Below are positions 9,654 through 18,866 of a stretch of DNA of 64,000 nt, piece by piece. The stretch is from JASMTM01 sp964441735. Lineage in GTDB: Bacteria > Thermotogota > Thermotogae > Petrotogales > Kosmotogaceae. The notes below the pieces were generated by a model that was not told the DNA's origin, made no database searches, and saw only the letters and a program-made list of their open reading frames with translations. Every line of letters starts with the position of its first letter. Within the stretch, counting starts at the first letter, position 1. Location: NCBI GenBank assembly GCA_964441735.1, contig CAYTVB010000003.1, positions 1 through 64,000 of the forward strand. Reading direction: 5' to 3'. The position numbers were made by a program, and so were the translations under genes.

Positions 9654-10698
9654 GATTTTCCTCCTTAATTGTGCCATTTTCATAAATAAAATTACTTTTT
9701 GCAATATACAAAATCTTGAAAAGTACAAGTTCGCTATTCAATGATCGTACCTTTAACTTACTGATCTTATCGCACCAGATAAAATCTTCGAGTTTTATAT
9801 ACTTTTCATCTCTTGTGATGAACCATTCCATAAGATCAAGATTAAAAACTCTACTCCATTGTTTACTGTGATTTATTATTAGGTTATCACGCAGCATGCT
9901 TTTTATTACCTTTGTAAAAGTACCGTAAGTATTGAATGGATTCACGGAACCAATAATTTTATCCTTAAGTTCATAATAACTTGAAAAAAAGCTTGACTCG
10001 TTGCTATCTGCAATTGTTTTAATTATAAAAGTAATGAGCTTTCTTTTTTTGAGTTTTGAAAATGGGTCCTCGTCTAAAGCATTAGCCAGCTCACTCAACA
10101 AATCCTTCCAGCTCAGATTTTCTATTTCTTTAAATATGTCCATTTTATCTGAAAGATCATTTTCAAGAGAATATTTTAGCAGTGAATAATCTTCGTTGCA
10201 GGAAGCGTATATATGTTTTACATTATTTCTATATTGGTCTTTTAATTTTTCCAGCAAATTAACAGGATAGGCTACTTCAAACACCATGGTTCTACTACGT
10301 ATGGTTGAAATAACGCTGTTCCATGATGTTGAACTCATTATTATTGATGTATGGTAAGGTGTTTCTTCAAATGTTTTCAACAGAGAATTGGCTGCTTCAT
10401 GTGTTAATTGTTCGGGATCTTTAATATATATATATTTTCTTTCACCTTTGAAGGGTTTATGCATAAGGAAATCTGTGATTTCGTGTGCCCTGTCAATACC
10501 AATATTTCCATTGCCCGTTTTTACTATCATTAGATCAGCAGTTTCTTTTGTCCTGTCCCACTGGGGATCAGCGCGAACAATGTCGAGTGCTGTTTCTTCT
10601 AAAAATAGCGGATCCCTACCACTCAGGCCAATTGTGGTTCCATTTGATTTTTTAAGTACTTTCCAGATTTGGCTTTTTATATTTTTGTTTGTTTTCAT
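9646..10698 (-). CDS. holB: DNA polymerase III delta-prime subunit, HolB-like
   Basis: 350 residues. Clamp-loader subunit that helps open and load the beta ring. The AAA+ core is recognisable from IGIDRAHEITDFLMHKPF and the following KYIYIKDPEQLTHEAANSLLKTFEETP, the delta-prime signature, with a sensor-1-like STSWNSVISTIRSRT after it. The N-terminal region lacks a functional Walker A motif, as expected for a delta-prime subunit. I also do not see the usual zinc cysteines. The C-terminal half (about 190-350) is divergent and helical. It leads the minus-strand operon and overlaps ricT by eight bases. Confidence 0.82.
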   Translation of the reverse strand: MKTNKNIKSQIWKVLKKSNGTTIGLSGRDPLFLEETALDIVRADPQWDRTKETADLMIVKTGNGNIGIDRAHEITDFLMHKPFKGERKYIYIKDPEQLTHEAANSLLKTFEETPYHTSIIMSSTSWNSVISTIRSRTMVFEVAYPVNLLEKLKDQYRNNVKHIYASCNEDYSLLKYSLENDLSDKMDIFKEIENLSWKDLLSELANALDEDPFSKLKKRKLITFIIKTIADSNESSFFSSYYELKDKIIGSVNPFNTYGTFTKVIKSMLRDNLIINHSKQWSRVFNLDLMEWFITRDEKYIKLEDFIWCDKISKLKVRSLNSELVLFKILYIAKSNFIYENGTIKEENHA

Positions 10699-10770
10699 AC
10701 TATAATTATTATAACTGAAATATTTTTTGCTGCTGTCAATAAAGGTAGTAGTATTTGGGGAGGGATATAA

Positions 10771-11214
10771 TTGGAACGTACTTTTGTTTATCTAAAACCA
10801 AACACAATAAAAAGACAATTGATAGGAAAAGTGATTTCTAGATTTGAAAAACGGGGTTTAAAGATAGTCGCTTTGAAAATGCTTCAGATGACCAAAAAAC
10901 AGGCTGAAGAACTTTATTACGAACATAAAGGGAAAGAATTTTATGAGCCATTACTAAAATTTATTACTTCCGGGCCAATGGTAGCGATGGTTCTGGAAGG
11001 GCCAAGGGCTGTTGAGTTGGTAAGGCATACAATTGGAAAAACGGATCCGCTGGAGGCTGAATCCGGATCTATAAGAGGAGACTATGCTGTTACTGTCAGA
11101 AAAAATATCGTCCATGCATCTGACGGAGAAGAAAATGCAAATAGAGAGATGAGTATATTTTTTGACAAAAATGAGCTGTGTGATTACAGTATTGGTTTGG
11201 ACGATCTTTTATAA
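10771..11214 (+). CDS. ndk: Nucleoside diphosphate kinase
   Basis: 147 residues. Transfers the gamma phosphate of ATP to NDPs through a phosphohistidine, balancing NTP and dNTP pools. The active-site signature NIVHASDGEENANRE carries the catalytic His (about residue 115). The N-terminal ERTFVYLKPNTIKR is the usual first strand. TTG start preceded by GGGGAGGGA. It is divergent from the holB operon across a 72-base gap. The 160-odd bases after it contain no clear terminator or gene. Confidence 0.97.
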   Translation: MERTFVYLKPNTIKRQLIGKVISRFEKRGLKIVALKMLQMTKKQAEELYYEHKGKEFYEPLLKFITSGPMVAMVLEGPRAVELVRHTIGKTDPLEAESGSIRGDYAVTVRKNIVHASDGEENANREMSIFFDKNELCDYSIGLDDLL

Positions 11215-11383
11215 TTTTGTTTAAACAGCTCCCAAACTTCATAAGATAATTCATTAAACTTGGAAAACAGCGATTGATCTGATATAGTTTAAATAGAGAT
11301 GTAGATTGATAAAGAATTTTTTAGGTTACATTTTGTTTTCGATTATAGTTTTTTTATTTTTGAGTCATTAGGGAGTGAAAGAC

Positions 11384-12205
11384 ATGCCCGATTTTTGGAC
11401 TCATATTGTGCATAGTTCACGAGTGGCTAAAGAGCTGGAGATACCCTTTGAAAGTGAACAGGATCAAAAAATGTTCAATCTTGGTTCTCAGGGACCTGAT
11501 ACATATTCTTATGTTGAAGATAACAGGTACTACTTGATTGCCGGTAAAAGACTTCATTCACAAAAATGCGGTAAATATCTTAAATTCATGATACGGGAAT
11601 TGTATAAGACAAATCCATTTTATGTTTATGGTCTTGTATGCCATCATACACTTGATAGAATCTGTCATCCATATATTATTTCACAGGTTGGTAATGGCTC
11701 AAAGCATGATCAGCTTGAAGAAGCCCTGGATAAAAAAATGATTGTCAGGTATATGAAACAAACTCCTGAAGAGTTGATTCCCGATGATTTCTTACCCGAT
11801 GAAATTCCGGATATACTGGAAAAAAAGCATGCAGAAATAATATATAATTTGTATCGAATAGAAGGAGTTAGCTATTCATACGCTGTTCAGAGAATGAAAC
11901 AGGTTTTAAACGGGGCTTACTCTAGACCGGGGTTAGATAAAATTATTTCAGGTATTGAAAAGCTGTTTGGTGGACGAAAAATTTTGCGAACAGAGGATTT
12001 ATCTGAAGAGGATATTCTTAATCTAAGCAGAAGTCCATGGTATCACCCAACTACTGGTTGGGAGAGTCATTCTACGTTTCTTGGTCTTTTTGATGATGCG
12101 GTTGAAAAATCTAAAGAGATTGTTGGTACTGCAGTGAGATTTTCCATGCCGCCTGATGCTCCCGAATTATCTTTTATGACAGGATTACCCTGTGTGGATT
12201 ATTAA
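11384..12205 (+). CDS. Zinc-dependent phospholipase C-like protein
   Basis: 273 residues. Resembles the Zn_dep_PLPC family of all-helical metal-dependent phospholipase C-like hydrolases. The N-terminal MPDFWTHIVHS, the NLGSQGPDTYSY segment, a following H (KRLHSQKCG) and the VCHHTLDRICHPYI block supply the family's His/Asp metal ligands. No signal peptide is evident, so it probably acts in the cytoplasm; the substrate is unknown. I chose the ATG at 11384, spaced six bases from GGGAGTG, over the GTG at 11375 that sits inside that ribosome site. It is 12 bases upstream of glgD, but a role in glycogen metabolism is not indicated. Confidence 0.75.
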   Translation: MPDFWTHIVHSSRVAKELEIPFESEQDQKMFNLGSQGPDTYSYVEDNRYYLIAGKRLHSQKCGKYLKFMIRELYKTNPFYVYGLVCHHTLDRICHPYIISQVGNGSKHDQLEEALDKKMIVRYMKQTPEELIPDDFLPDEIPDILEKKHAEIIYNLYRIEGVSYSYAVQRMKQVLNGAYSRPGLDKIISGIEKLFGGRKILRTEDLSEEDILNLSRSPWYHPTTGWESHSTFLGLFDDAVEKSKEIVGTAVRFSMPPDAPELSFMTGLPCVDY

Positions 12206-12217
12206 GGAGGGAATACT

Positions 12218-13351
12218 TTGAAGGTTCTTGGTTTGGTTCTTGCCGGAGCTAGGGGAGGTTGTCTGGAACCTCTAACAAAGGTTAGAACGATTGCAGCAAT
12301 TCCTGTTTTTGGAAAATACCGGTCCATTGATTTTACTTTAAGTAATATGGTTAATGCAGGGATTTCAAAAGTCGGGATAATAACACAATACAGCCCCAGG
12401 AGTCTTATGGACCATCTTGGCTCAGGTAAAGAGTGGGACCTTGACAGGAAACATGGGGGATTGTTCATTTTGCAACCAATTTATTCAAGACATGATAAAT
12501 CAGTAGATTCCTTCGGTTATCGTGGCACTGCTGATTCAATTTTTCAAAACATGACACTGCTGAAACGAGGAAATGAAGATCATGTGTTGATAGGTTCAGG
12601 AGACCATATATTTAAAATCGATTTTAGTGATGTTTTTAGAAGTCATGTAGAGAGCGGAGCAGATGTAACAATACTAACCAAGAAAATAGATATTTCGAAA
12701 CTTGAGGAAGAGGTTTGGACTTTAAAAACGGATGACAGTAGACGTGTTTTGAACTGGCAAAAGAGCAACAGTGATAGTGAGAACAGTGAAGAACTGGTGT
12801 CGCTTGGAATATATTTTATGAATAAATTTTTACTGAGAGAGTTACTTTATGCAACGGTACCTCAGAATAAAAAAGACTTTCTTAAGGATGTAATAATTGC
12901 CCAAAATGATTCATTAAAAATCTTATCCTATGAATATGATGGTTATTGGAGTAATTTGTCCTGGGGTTTAGAGAATTTCTACGATACCAACATGGATATT
13001 CTCAATCAGGCTATTCGAAGAGAGCTTTTTTCTGAACACGGAAGGATATTTACTAAGTTGAAGGATTTGCCTCCACCAAAAATAACCAGTATAGGGTCCA
13101 TCAGTAATTCATTTATAAGTGATGGAAGTGTAATTTCTGGAGAGATAAGCAACAGTGTGGTTTCAAGAAAAACATATGTAAGAGCTGGAGCTACGGTGAA
13201 AAACAGCGTAGTTTTTGAAGGTTGTGTTATTGAAGAAGGTGCAACGGTTGAAAATGCCATACTTGATAAGTATTGTGTCATAAGAAGCGGGAGAGAATTT
13301 ACAGGAAATAAAGAAAAGCCTTCAATCGCTGAAAAAAACCTTGTGGTCTAG
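12218..13351 (+). CDS. glgD: GlgD-type ADP-glucose pyrophosphorylase subunit
   Basis: 377 residues with a nucleotidyltransferase domain and a C-terminal left-handed beta-helix (about 285-365). In Bacillus and related glycogen systems GlgD pairs with catalytic GlgC to make ADP-glucose. The nucleotide loop is degenerate: LAGARGGCLEPLT replaces the LAGGQGTRL of the neighbour, and the sugar-phosphate segment GYWSNLSWGLENFYDTN replaces GYWRDVGTIDALWEAN. This fits a non-catalytic, modulatory subunit. The TTG start lies eight bases after AAGGAGG; glgC follows after 23 bases. Confidence 0.88.
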   Translation: MKVLGLVLAGARGGCLEPLTKVRTIAAIPVFGKYRSIDFTLSNMVNAGISKVGIITQYSPRSLMDHLGSGKEWDLDRKHGGLFILQPIYSRHDKSVDSFGYRGTADSIFQNMTLLKRGNEDHVLIGSGDHIFKIDFSDVFRSHVESGADVTILTKKIDISKLEEEVWTLKTDDSRRVLNWQKSNSDSENSEELVSLGIYFMNKFLLRELLYATVPQNKKDFLKDVIIAQNDSLKILSYEYDGYWSNLSWGLENFYDTNMDILNQAIRRELFSEHGRIFTKLKDLPPPKITSIGSISNSFISDGSVISGEISNSVVSRKTYVRAGATVKNSVVFEGCVIEEGATVENAILDKYCVIRSGREFTGNKEKPSIAEKNLVV

Positions 13352-13374
13352 TACTAATACTGGAGGTACTTAAT

Positions 13375-14640
13375 ATGTCCAGAGATATTGTAGCTTTGAT
13401 ATTGGCCGGGGGACAAGGAACCAGGCTTGGTTTATTGACTGAAGATAATGCCAAACCGGCGGTTCCCTTCGGAGGAAAGTACAGGATCATAGATTTTACA
13501 CTCAGTAATTGTGTAAACTCTGGATTATACAATGTTGGAGTACTTACACAATATAGGCCCCATGTATTAAGCCGACATATAGGAATAGGCAGACCCTGGG
13601 ACCTTGACAGAAACGATGGTGGAGTAGAAATGCTTCCACCATTTAAAGGTCGCAAAGATGCTGATTGGTATCTTGGAACTGCGAATGCGGTATATCAAAA
13701 TATTGATTACATTGATTCTTTTGATCCAAAGCTGGTTGTGATTTTATCAGGCGATCATATCTATGCAATGGATTATAACGAACTTATTGATTATCATCTT
13801 TCAAAGCTTGCCCACGGAACCATTGCCTGTATGAGAGTTCCTGTTTCCCAAACAAACAGGTTTGGGATTATGGTTACAGATTTTGAGAACAAAATTGTTG
13901 GATTTCAGGAAAAACCAGAACAACCAAAATCCGATCTTGCTTCGCTGGGCATTTATGTATTTGACTGGCCATTCTTGAAAAAATGGCTTGTGGAAGACAA
14001 TGATGATAATTCAAGCGATCATGATTTTGGTAAAAATATATTGCCCAAAATGATATCGGATGAGGAAACAAAATTATTTGCCTATGATTTTGAAGGTTAC
14101 TGGCGTGATGTAGGTACAATAGATGCCTTATGGGAAGCAAATCTTGAGTTAACCAGACCGTTGCCTGCATTAAATCTTCATGATGATTCCTGGAGATTCT
14201 TTACACATTCTGAAGAATATCAACCCGCCTTTATTGCCTCGGATACACTGGTAAATAATTCGCTTGTCAGTGAAGGCTCTGAAATATATGGGAAGGTCTT
14301 CAATTCCGTAATCTTTCAGGGTGTTGTTATTGGCAAGAATACATATGTTAAGAACTCAATTATAATGACAAACACCATCATTGAAGATAATTGCTCCATT
14401 GAAAAGGGAGTCATCGGAGAAAACTCTTTTGTAGGACGAAATAGTGTTCTCGGTACAGGTGAAAGCAAACCAAACAAAATCGCACCAAATATATATAACT
14501 CCGACCTTGTTGTCGTCGGAAATGATGTAAGGATACCTGAGGGAACAAAAATAGGAAAAAATGCGGCTATCTGGAATTATGTTAAGGAGAAAGACTTTGA
14601 TGGGGATGTTGAAAGCGGAGGCATTGTTAAACCCAAATAA
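13375..14640 (+). CDS. glgC: Glucose-1-phosphate adenylyltransferase
   Basis: 421 residues. Makes ADP-glucose from ATP and glucose 1-phosphate, the committed step of glycogen synthesis. Intact catalytic features are LAGGQGTRLGLLT (nucleotide loop), KPAVPFGGKYRIIDF, LSGDHIYAMDY (metal Asp) and GYWRDVGTIDALWEANLEL. A hexapeptide beta-helix forms the C-terminal third. It pairs with the degenerate glgD just upstream. The last 41 bases overlap the start of a small membrane-protein gene. Confidence 0.96.
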   Translation: MSRDIVALILAGGQGTRLGLLTEDNAKPAVPFGGKYRIIDFTLSNCVNSGLYNVGVLTQYRPHVLSRHIGIGRPWDLDRNDGGVEMLPPFKGRKDADWYLGTANAVYQNIDYIDSFDPKLVVILSGDHIYAMDYNELIDYHLSKLAHGTIACMRVPVSQTNRFGIMVTDFENKIVGFQEKPEQPKSDLASLGIYVFDWPFLKKWLVEDNDDNSSDHDFGKNILPKMISDEETKLFAYDFEGYWRDVGTIDALWEANLELTRPLPALNLHDDSWRFFTHSEEYQPAFIASDTLVNNSLVSEGSEIYGKVFNSVIFQGVVIGKNTYVKNSIIMTNTIIEDNCSIEKGVIGENSFVGRNSVLGTGESKPNKIAPNIYNSDLVVVGNDVRIPEGTKIGKNAAIWNYVKEKDFDGDVESGGIVKPK

Positions 14641-14947
14641 AAAAGGGTATATTTACGTTTCAACAATAATTTCCCTTGTTATATTTAGCATAGCAGTAAG
14701 CATGCTTTTTGCAACTACCGCCCTTCGCATCAGAGCGAAGGCTCATTTGAAAAATTGTCTTCAATTGTCTTTGTACGTGAAATCTTTTGCAGATGATGCT
14801 TTAAAAGACGAAACAATTATTCGGTCTGAGGAAAAAATTAATGAAACAAAAAACAATGTACAAATTTTAAAAAAGAAATCAATTTTAACTTTTCAAACTG
14901 TTAAAATTGAATTTGAAGTACTGGATAGTATCGATTTTTTACATTAA
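14600..14947 (+). CDS. Small pilin-like membrane protein
   Basis: 115 residues, family not recognised. A short basic leader ending NKKG is followed by one long hydrophobic helix (YIYVSTIISLVIFSIAVSMLF), then a polar coiled segment and a short C-terminal strand region. This is the layout of type IV pilin-like or minor pseudopilin proteins, with possible prepilin cleavage after Gly. The usual Glu at position 5 is missing. The ATG at 14600, nine bases after AAGGAGA, lies inside the end of glgC in another frame. It could also be a simple single-pass membrane protein. No other pilus gene is in the window. Confidence 0.55.
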   Translation: MGMLKAEALLNPNKKGYIYVSTIISLVIFSIAVSMLFATTALRIRAKAHLKNCLQLSLYVKSFADDALKDETIIRSEEKINETKNNVQILKKKSILTFQTVKIEFEVLDSIDFLH

Positions 14948-14973
14948 CAACATTCTATTAGGAGGTGTTTTTT

Positions 14974-16446
14974 GTGAAGAAGTTACTGATTTTAGCATTG
15001 ATTGTTTTTGTGGCAGTCTTCGCTATGGCCGAGAAGTTGACTATTCTGCATATCAACGATACACATGGTCATGCGTGGACATTTGATGAATATGGGGTAG
15101 GACTTGTTGGTGGATTTCCATTAGTTGCAACCCTTGTTGAGCAATACAGAGATGAGAATCCAAGAACACTGTTCTTACACGCAGGTGATATTAACACAGG
15201 TGTACCGGAATCCGATCTTCTTGATGCCGCTCCAGATATCGTTGCACTTAATCTCATGGGACTTGATGCATTTGTTCTTGGTAACCATGAATTTGATTTC
15301 GAAAGAGAAATACTGGATAAGCAGATGGAATACGCTCTATTTCCTTTCCTGAACGCGAACATTTACAAAGATGGTGAACCCGAATTCACCGAATACGTAA
15401 TCAAAGATGTTGGCGGAATAAAGGTTGGAATCATTGGGCTTACCACGCCGGATACAAAAATTCTAGAGAAACTTCACGCAGATCAATATGACTGGAAAAG
15501 TGTTGTAGAGATTGCAGAAAAATTGGTTCTTGAAGTTGAAAAGAGAGCAGATATCGTAATTGTCCTTTCACATATTGGTGATGCTCAAAGCATGACGGAT
15601 GTAAATTCCCACGAACTGGCAGCTGCAGTAGACGGTATTGATGTTATTGTAGATGGGCACAGTCATACCCGTACAACTGAACCGGTTGTAATTAATGAAA
15701 CACTAATTGTTCAGGCAAACGAATGGGCAAAGTATCTTGGAAAACTTGATCTGGAAATAGTTGATGGTGGAATAACCTATATCGAATATGAGTCAATTCC
15801 TGTAAAAGCTGACAGCATTGAACCCAACAGAGAAGTTGCAATAGTTCTTGATTACTTCAAAAAACTTGGTAGTGAGAAACTTGATGAGGTTTTTGGCAGA
15901 ACTGAAATATTGTTGATGGGTGACAGAAGTGTTATAAGAAGTCAGGATACAAATCTTGCACATTTGATTACGGATGCAATGGTGTGGAAGACAGATGCAG
16001 ATTTTGCTATCACCAATTCCGGTGGTATAAGAGCGTCAATCCAGCCTGGCGAAATTTCTTATCGCGACATCTTAACAGTACTCCCATTTGGAAATACGTT
16101 GTATTTGCTTGAGGCAACTGGCGAAGAAGTTATGGATATCCTTGAATACACAGCAACAGTTTCAGCCGGTCAGGGTGCATGGCCACAGGTATCAGGCATG
16201 ACATACACAATTGAAGGAGAAACAGTAAACGATGTAATGATAAACGGTGAACCGATTGATCTCGATGAAACCTATACACTAGCTACAAATAATTATCTTG
16301 CATATGGTGGAGATGGATACTCTATGCTTGAAGATATGGAAGGCTATGACACAGGTTTTGTGCTTGCTGATGTTGTTCAGGATTACGTTGCAGAAATCTC
16401 ACCAATTACCGATTATGATGATGAACCAAGGATAATTGTTAAGTAG
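14974..16446 (+). CDS. Secreted 5'-nucleotidase / metallophosphatase, UshA family
   Basis: 490 residues. Export signal: KKLLILALIVFVAVFAMA, with cleavage likely after AMA. The metallophosphoesterase domain follows with ILHINDTHGH, HAGDINTG, GNHEFD and the later DGHSHT metal-binding motifs. The 5'-nucleotidase C-terminal domain (about 300-480) carries TNSGGIRA and the substrate stack region YGGDGYSML. It probably dephosphorylates nucleotides outside the cytoplasm. I chose GTG 14974, six bases after AGGAGGTG, over GTG 14965 inside the ribosome site. A strong terminator follows. Confidence 0.92.
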   Translation: MKKLLILALIVFVAVFAMAEKLTILHINDTHGHAWTFDEYGVGLVGGFPLVATLVEQYRDENPRTLFLHAGDINTGVPESDLLDAAPDIVALNLMGLDAFVLGNHEFDFEREILDKQMEYALFPFLNANIYKDGEPEFTEYVIKDVGGIKVGIIGLTTPDTKILEKLHADQYDWKSVVEIAEKLVLEVEKRADIVIVLSHIGDAQSMTDVNSHELAAAVDGIDVIVDGHSHTRTTEPVVINETLIVQANEWAKYLGKLDLEIVDGGITYIEYESIPVKADSIEPNREVAIVLDYFKKLGSEKLDEVFGRTEILLMGDRSVIRSQDTNLAHLITDAMVWKTDADFAITNSGGIRASIQPGEISYRDILTVLPFGNTLYLLEATGEEVMDILEYTATVSAGQGAWPQVSGMTYTIEGETVNDVMINGEPIDLDETYTLATNNYLAYGGDGYSMLEDMEGYDTGFVLADVVQDYVAEISPITDYDDEPRIIVK

Positions 16447-16492
16447 TTCTTAAAGTTAAGGATGAATTCTGTAATTTGTTAGTGTATTATAA

Positions 16493-16517
16493 TAGGGGCG
16501 AAGGCCCCTATTTTTTT
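16493..16517 (+). terminator. Rho-independent terminator after the 5'-nucleotidase gene
   Basis: A seven-base-pair stem TAGGGGC/GCCCCTA with a four-base loop is followed by seven T residues. It closes the glg/nucleotidase unit before the rnf operon. Confidence 0.93.
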
Positions 16518-16593
16518 ATATTTTCATATGGTGGATAATCAAATTAATGGATTTAAGTTTTAAATATGTTTTGTGTCTTGAGAGGTGATGTGG

Positions 16594-17928
16594 GTGAGAA
16601 CATTGACATTCAGAGGTGGTATTCATCCTCCTGAAAGAAAAAGTCTTTCAGAGATTAATGAAATTACGTTTATGCCTCTTCCGGAAAAGGTGTATATTTT
16701 TCTGGACAATCATGCTGGAGTTACAGCAAAGCCACTGGTTGAAGAAGGAGACAGAGTAAAGTCCGGACAGAAGATTGCAGAAGCAGGGGGATTTATTTCA
16801 GCTGACTTACACTCTTCAATAACGGGTACCGTTGAAAAAATAGAAAAACATTACCATCCATCATTGCAAAAACCCCGCGAAGCGATTGTAATAAAAAGAG
16901 ATACTGATGAGGAATGGGAATATCTCGAGCCAGCAAAACCCTATGAAGAATTTGAAAAAGAGCAACTGGTTAAAAGGATAAAAGAAGCTGGCATTGTGGG
17001 ACTTGGTGGTGCAATGTTTCCCACAAATGTAAAACTATCACCACCTAAAGATAAAAATATCGATCTTTTGATTATCAATGGTGCTGAGTGTGAACCTTAT
17101 CTCACCATTGATTATCGTATGATGCTTGAATTTTCTGAAGAAATTGTCAAAGGAGCTTTGGCTATAAAGAAAGCTCTGGATATTGACGAAGTTATTATTG
17201 GTATTGAAAGTAATAAACCGGAAGCGATTAAAAGAATGAAAGAAACGTGTAAAGGTACGGATATTAGAGTGGAAACACTTAAAACAAAGTATCCACAAGG
17301 TGCAGAGAAACAGCTAATTTATGCTGTATCCAAACGAAAGGTTCCATCCGGTGGTTTGCCAATGGATGTGGGTACGGTAGTTCAAAATGTTGGGACCGTA
17401 TTTGCCATCTATGAAGCAATAGAAAAGGGAAAACCACTTGTTGAAAGAGGTATAACAATAACCGGCGAAGCTGTTTATAAACCTGTAAATGTTATTGCGA
17501 GAATAGGAACCATGGCAGATGAATTGATTGAAATGGCTGGTGGAATTAAAGAAAATCAGGTTGATAGAGTTGTTTTCGGTGGACCCATGATGGGAATAGC
17601 TGTTCCAAGAACAAATATTCCGATAATAAAGGGAACGTCCGGGATAACCGTTATGTCAAAGGAAGCAATCAGAGCTACAGAACGGGAAATCATGCCGTGT
17701 ATTCGTTGCGGAAGTTGCGTTGATTCATGTCCCATGTTCCTCTTACCTTTTCAACTAAACCTTTATGCGGATAACAGGCTGTATAATAATGCGGTAGATG
17801 AAGGTTTACTGGACTGTATAGAATGTGGAAGCTGTTCCTATGCATGTCCTGCAAATATCGATCTGGTTAAGAGCTTTAAACTTGCCAAAAAAGTGTATAA
17901 AGCAATGAAAGGAGGGGCAAAAAAATGA
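16594..17928 (+). CDS. rnfC: Rnf complex subunit C
   Basis: 444 residues. RnfC is the NAD-facing peripheral subunit of the ferredoxin:NAD oxidoreductase ion pump. The start RTLTFRGGIHPPE, the GxGG-type nucleotide region GIVGLGGAMFPTNVK and the SLBB-like region are typical. Two [4Fe-4S] motifs lie near the C-terminus: CIRCGSCVDSCP and CIECGSCSYACP. GTG 16594, six bases from GAGGTG, seems better than GTG 16585 or ATG 16588, which fall within the ribosome site. First gene of an eleven-gene operon; it overlaps rnfD by four bases. Confidence 0.95.
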   Translation: MRTLTFRGGIHPPERKSLSEINEITFMPLPEKVYIFLDNHAGVTAKPLVEEGDRVKSGQKIAEAGGFISADLHSSITGTVEKIEKHYHPSLQKPREAIVIKRDTDEEWEYLEPAKPYEEFEKEQLVKRIKEAGIVGLGGAMFPTNVKLSPPKDKNIDLLIINGAECEPYLTIDYRMMLEFSEEIVKGALAIKKALDIDEVIIGIESNKPEAIKRMKETCKGTDIRVETLKTKYPQGAEKQLIYAVSKRKVPSGGLPMDVGTVVQNVGTVFAIYEAIEKGKPLVERGITITGEAVYKPVNVIARIGTMADELIEMAGGIKENQVDRVVFGGPMMGIAVPRTNIPIIKGTSGITVMSKEAIRATEREIMPCIRCGSCVDSCPMFLLPFQLNLYADNRLYNNAVDEGLLDCIECGSCSYACPANIDLVKSFKLAKKVYKAMKGGAKK

Positions 17929-18866
17929 AACTATCAGTCTCTTCCGCTCCTCATTTTAGAACATCTGATTCAGTTAGAAAGATAATGTTTGACGTGATCA
18001 TAGCATTGTTACCGGCAAGTGTGGCTTCAATATTTCTCTTTGGCCTAAATGCCCTTATTCTTATGCTTGTTTGTGTTGGGGGTTCGGTATTAACGGAATT
18101 GTTCATTATGAAAATATTGAGAAGGAAAAAAGAATTCAAGCCTGATGGAAGTGCAACGGTTACAGGACTGCTTTTAGCATTGAATCTTTCTGTAGCAGTT
18201 GCCTGGTGGCAGGCACTGATAGGTACAATCGTTGCCATAGGGATAGCAAAACACGTGTTTGGGGGTCTGGGAAGGAATTTTTGGAATCCGGCTCTCATTG
18301 GTCGTGTATTTATGTTGATTTCTTTTCCAGTTGCCATGACAACATGGTACAGGCCTTTTGATTTGCAAACTACAGCAACTCCCCTGGCAATTATTAAAGA
18401 GGGAGGTGGATCGTTACCTCCTATCAAAGACATGTTTCTAGGGACGATTTCTGGATCTCTTGGTGAAACAAGTGCTTTGTTATTAATCCTTGGCTTTATA
18501 TATCTTGTACTAAGAGGAAGAATAAAATTGACAGTGCCAATAACCTATATAGGATTGGTAGCTGCCATGTCAGGAATATTTTATTTAATTAATCCATCAT
18601 TTGGAATTCCCCTTTATCACATACTTGGTGGAGGTCTTATGCTTGGTGCGCTTTTCATGGCAACAGATATGGTCACAAGTCCTATGACAGTGAAAGGGCA
18701 GTTTATTTTTGGTCTGGGTTGTGGAGTTATAACAATGATTATAAGGTACTTTGGAGGATATCCTGAAGGCGTGTCATATTCAATTATTATTATGAATTCC
18801 TTCGTACCTTTGATAGACATGTTAACAAAGCCAAAGGTATTTGGCGAGGTGAATTCCAATGCTTGA
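17925..18866 (+). CDS. rnfD: Rnf complex subunit D
   Basis: 313 residues, about eight to nine membrane helices. RnfD carries covalently bound FMN and is thought to lie on the ion-translocating path. The flavinylation threonine is likely in LQTTATPLAI (about residue 150), matching the family's ATPL context. KPDGSATVTGLLLAL is the conserved N-terminal region. Preceded by AAAGGAGGGG, with a four-base overlap with rnfC and an eight-base overlap with rnfG. Confidence 0.95.
   Translation: MKLSVSSAPHFRTSDSVRKIMFDVIIALLPASVASIFLFGLNALILMLVCVGGSVLTELFIMKILRRKKEFKPDGSATVTGLLLALNLSVAVAWWQALIGTIVAIGIAKHVFGGLGRNFWNPALIGRVFMLISFPVAMTTWYRPFDLQTTATPLAIIKEGGGSLPPIKDMFLGTISGSLGETSALLLILGFIYLVLRGRIKLTVPITYIGLVAAMSGIFYLINPSFGIPLYHILGGGLMLGALFMATDMVTSPMTVKGQFIFGLGCGVITMIIRYFGGYPEGVSYSIIIMNSFVPLIDMLTKPKVFGEVNSNA

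Noticed and set aside
17951..18433. 160-codon minus-strand frame opposite rnfD
   Set aside because: Antisense to a conserved membrane subunit; no ribosome site; shadow of the rnfD coding pattern.
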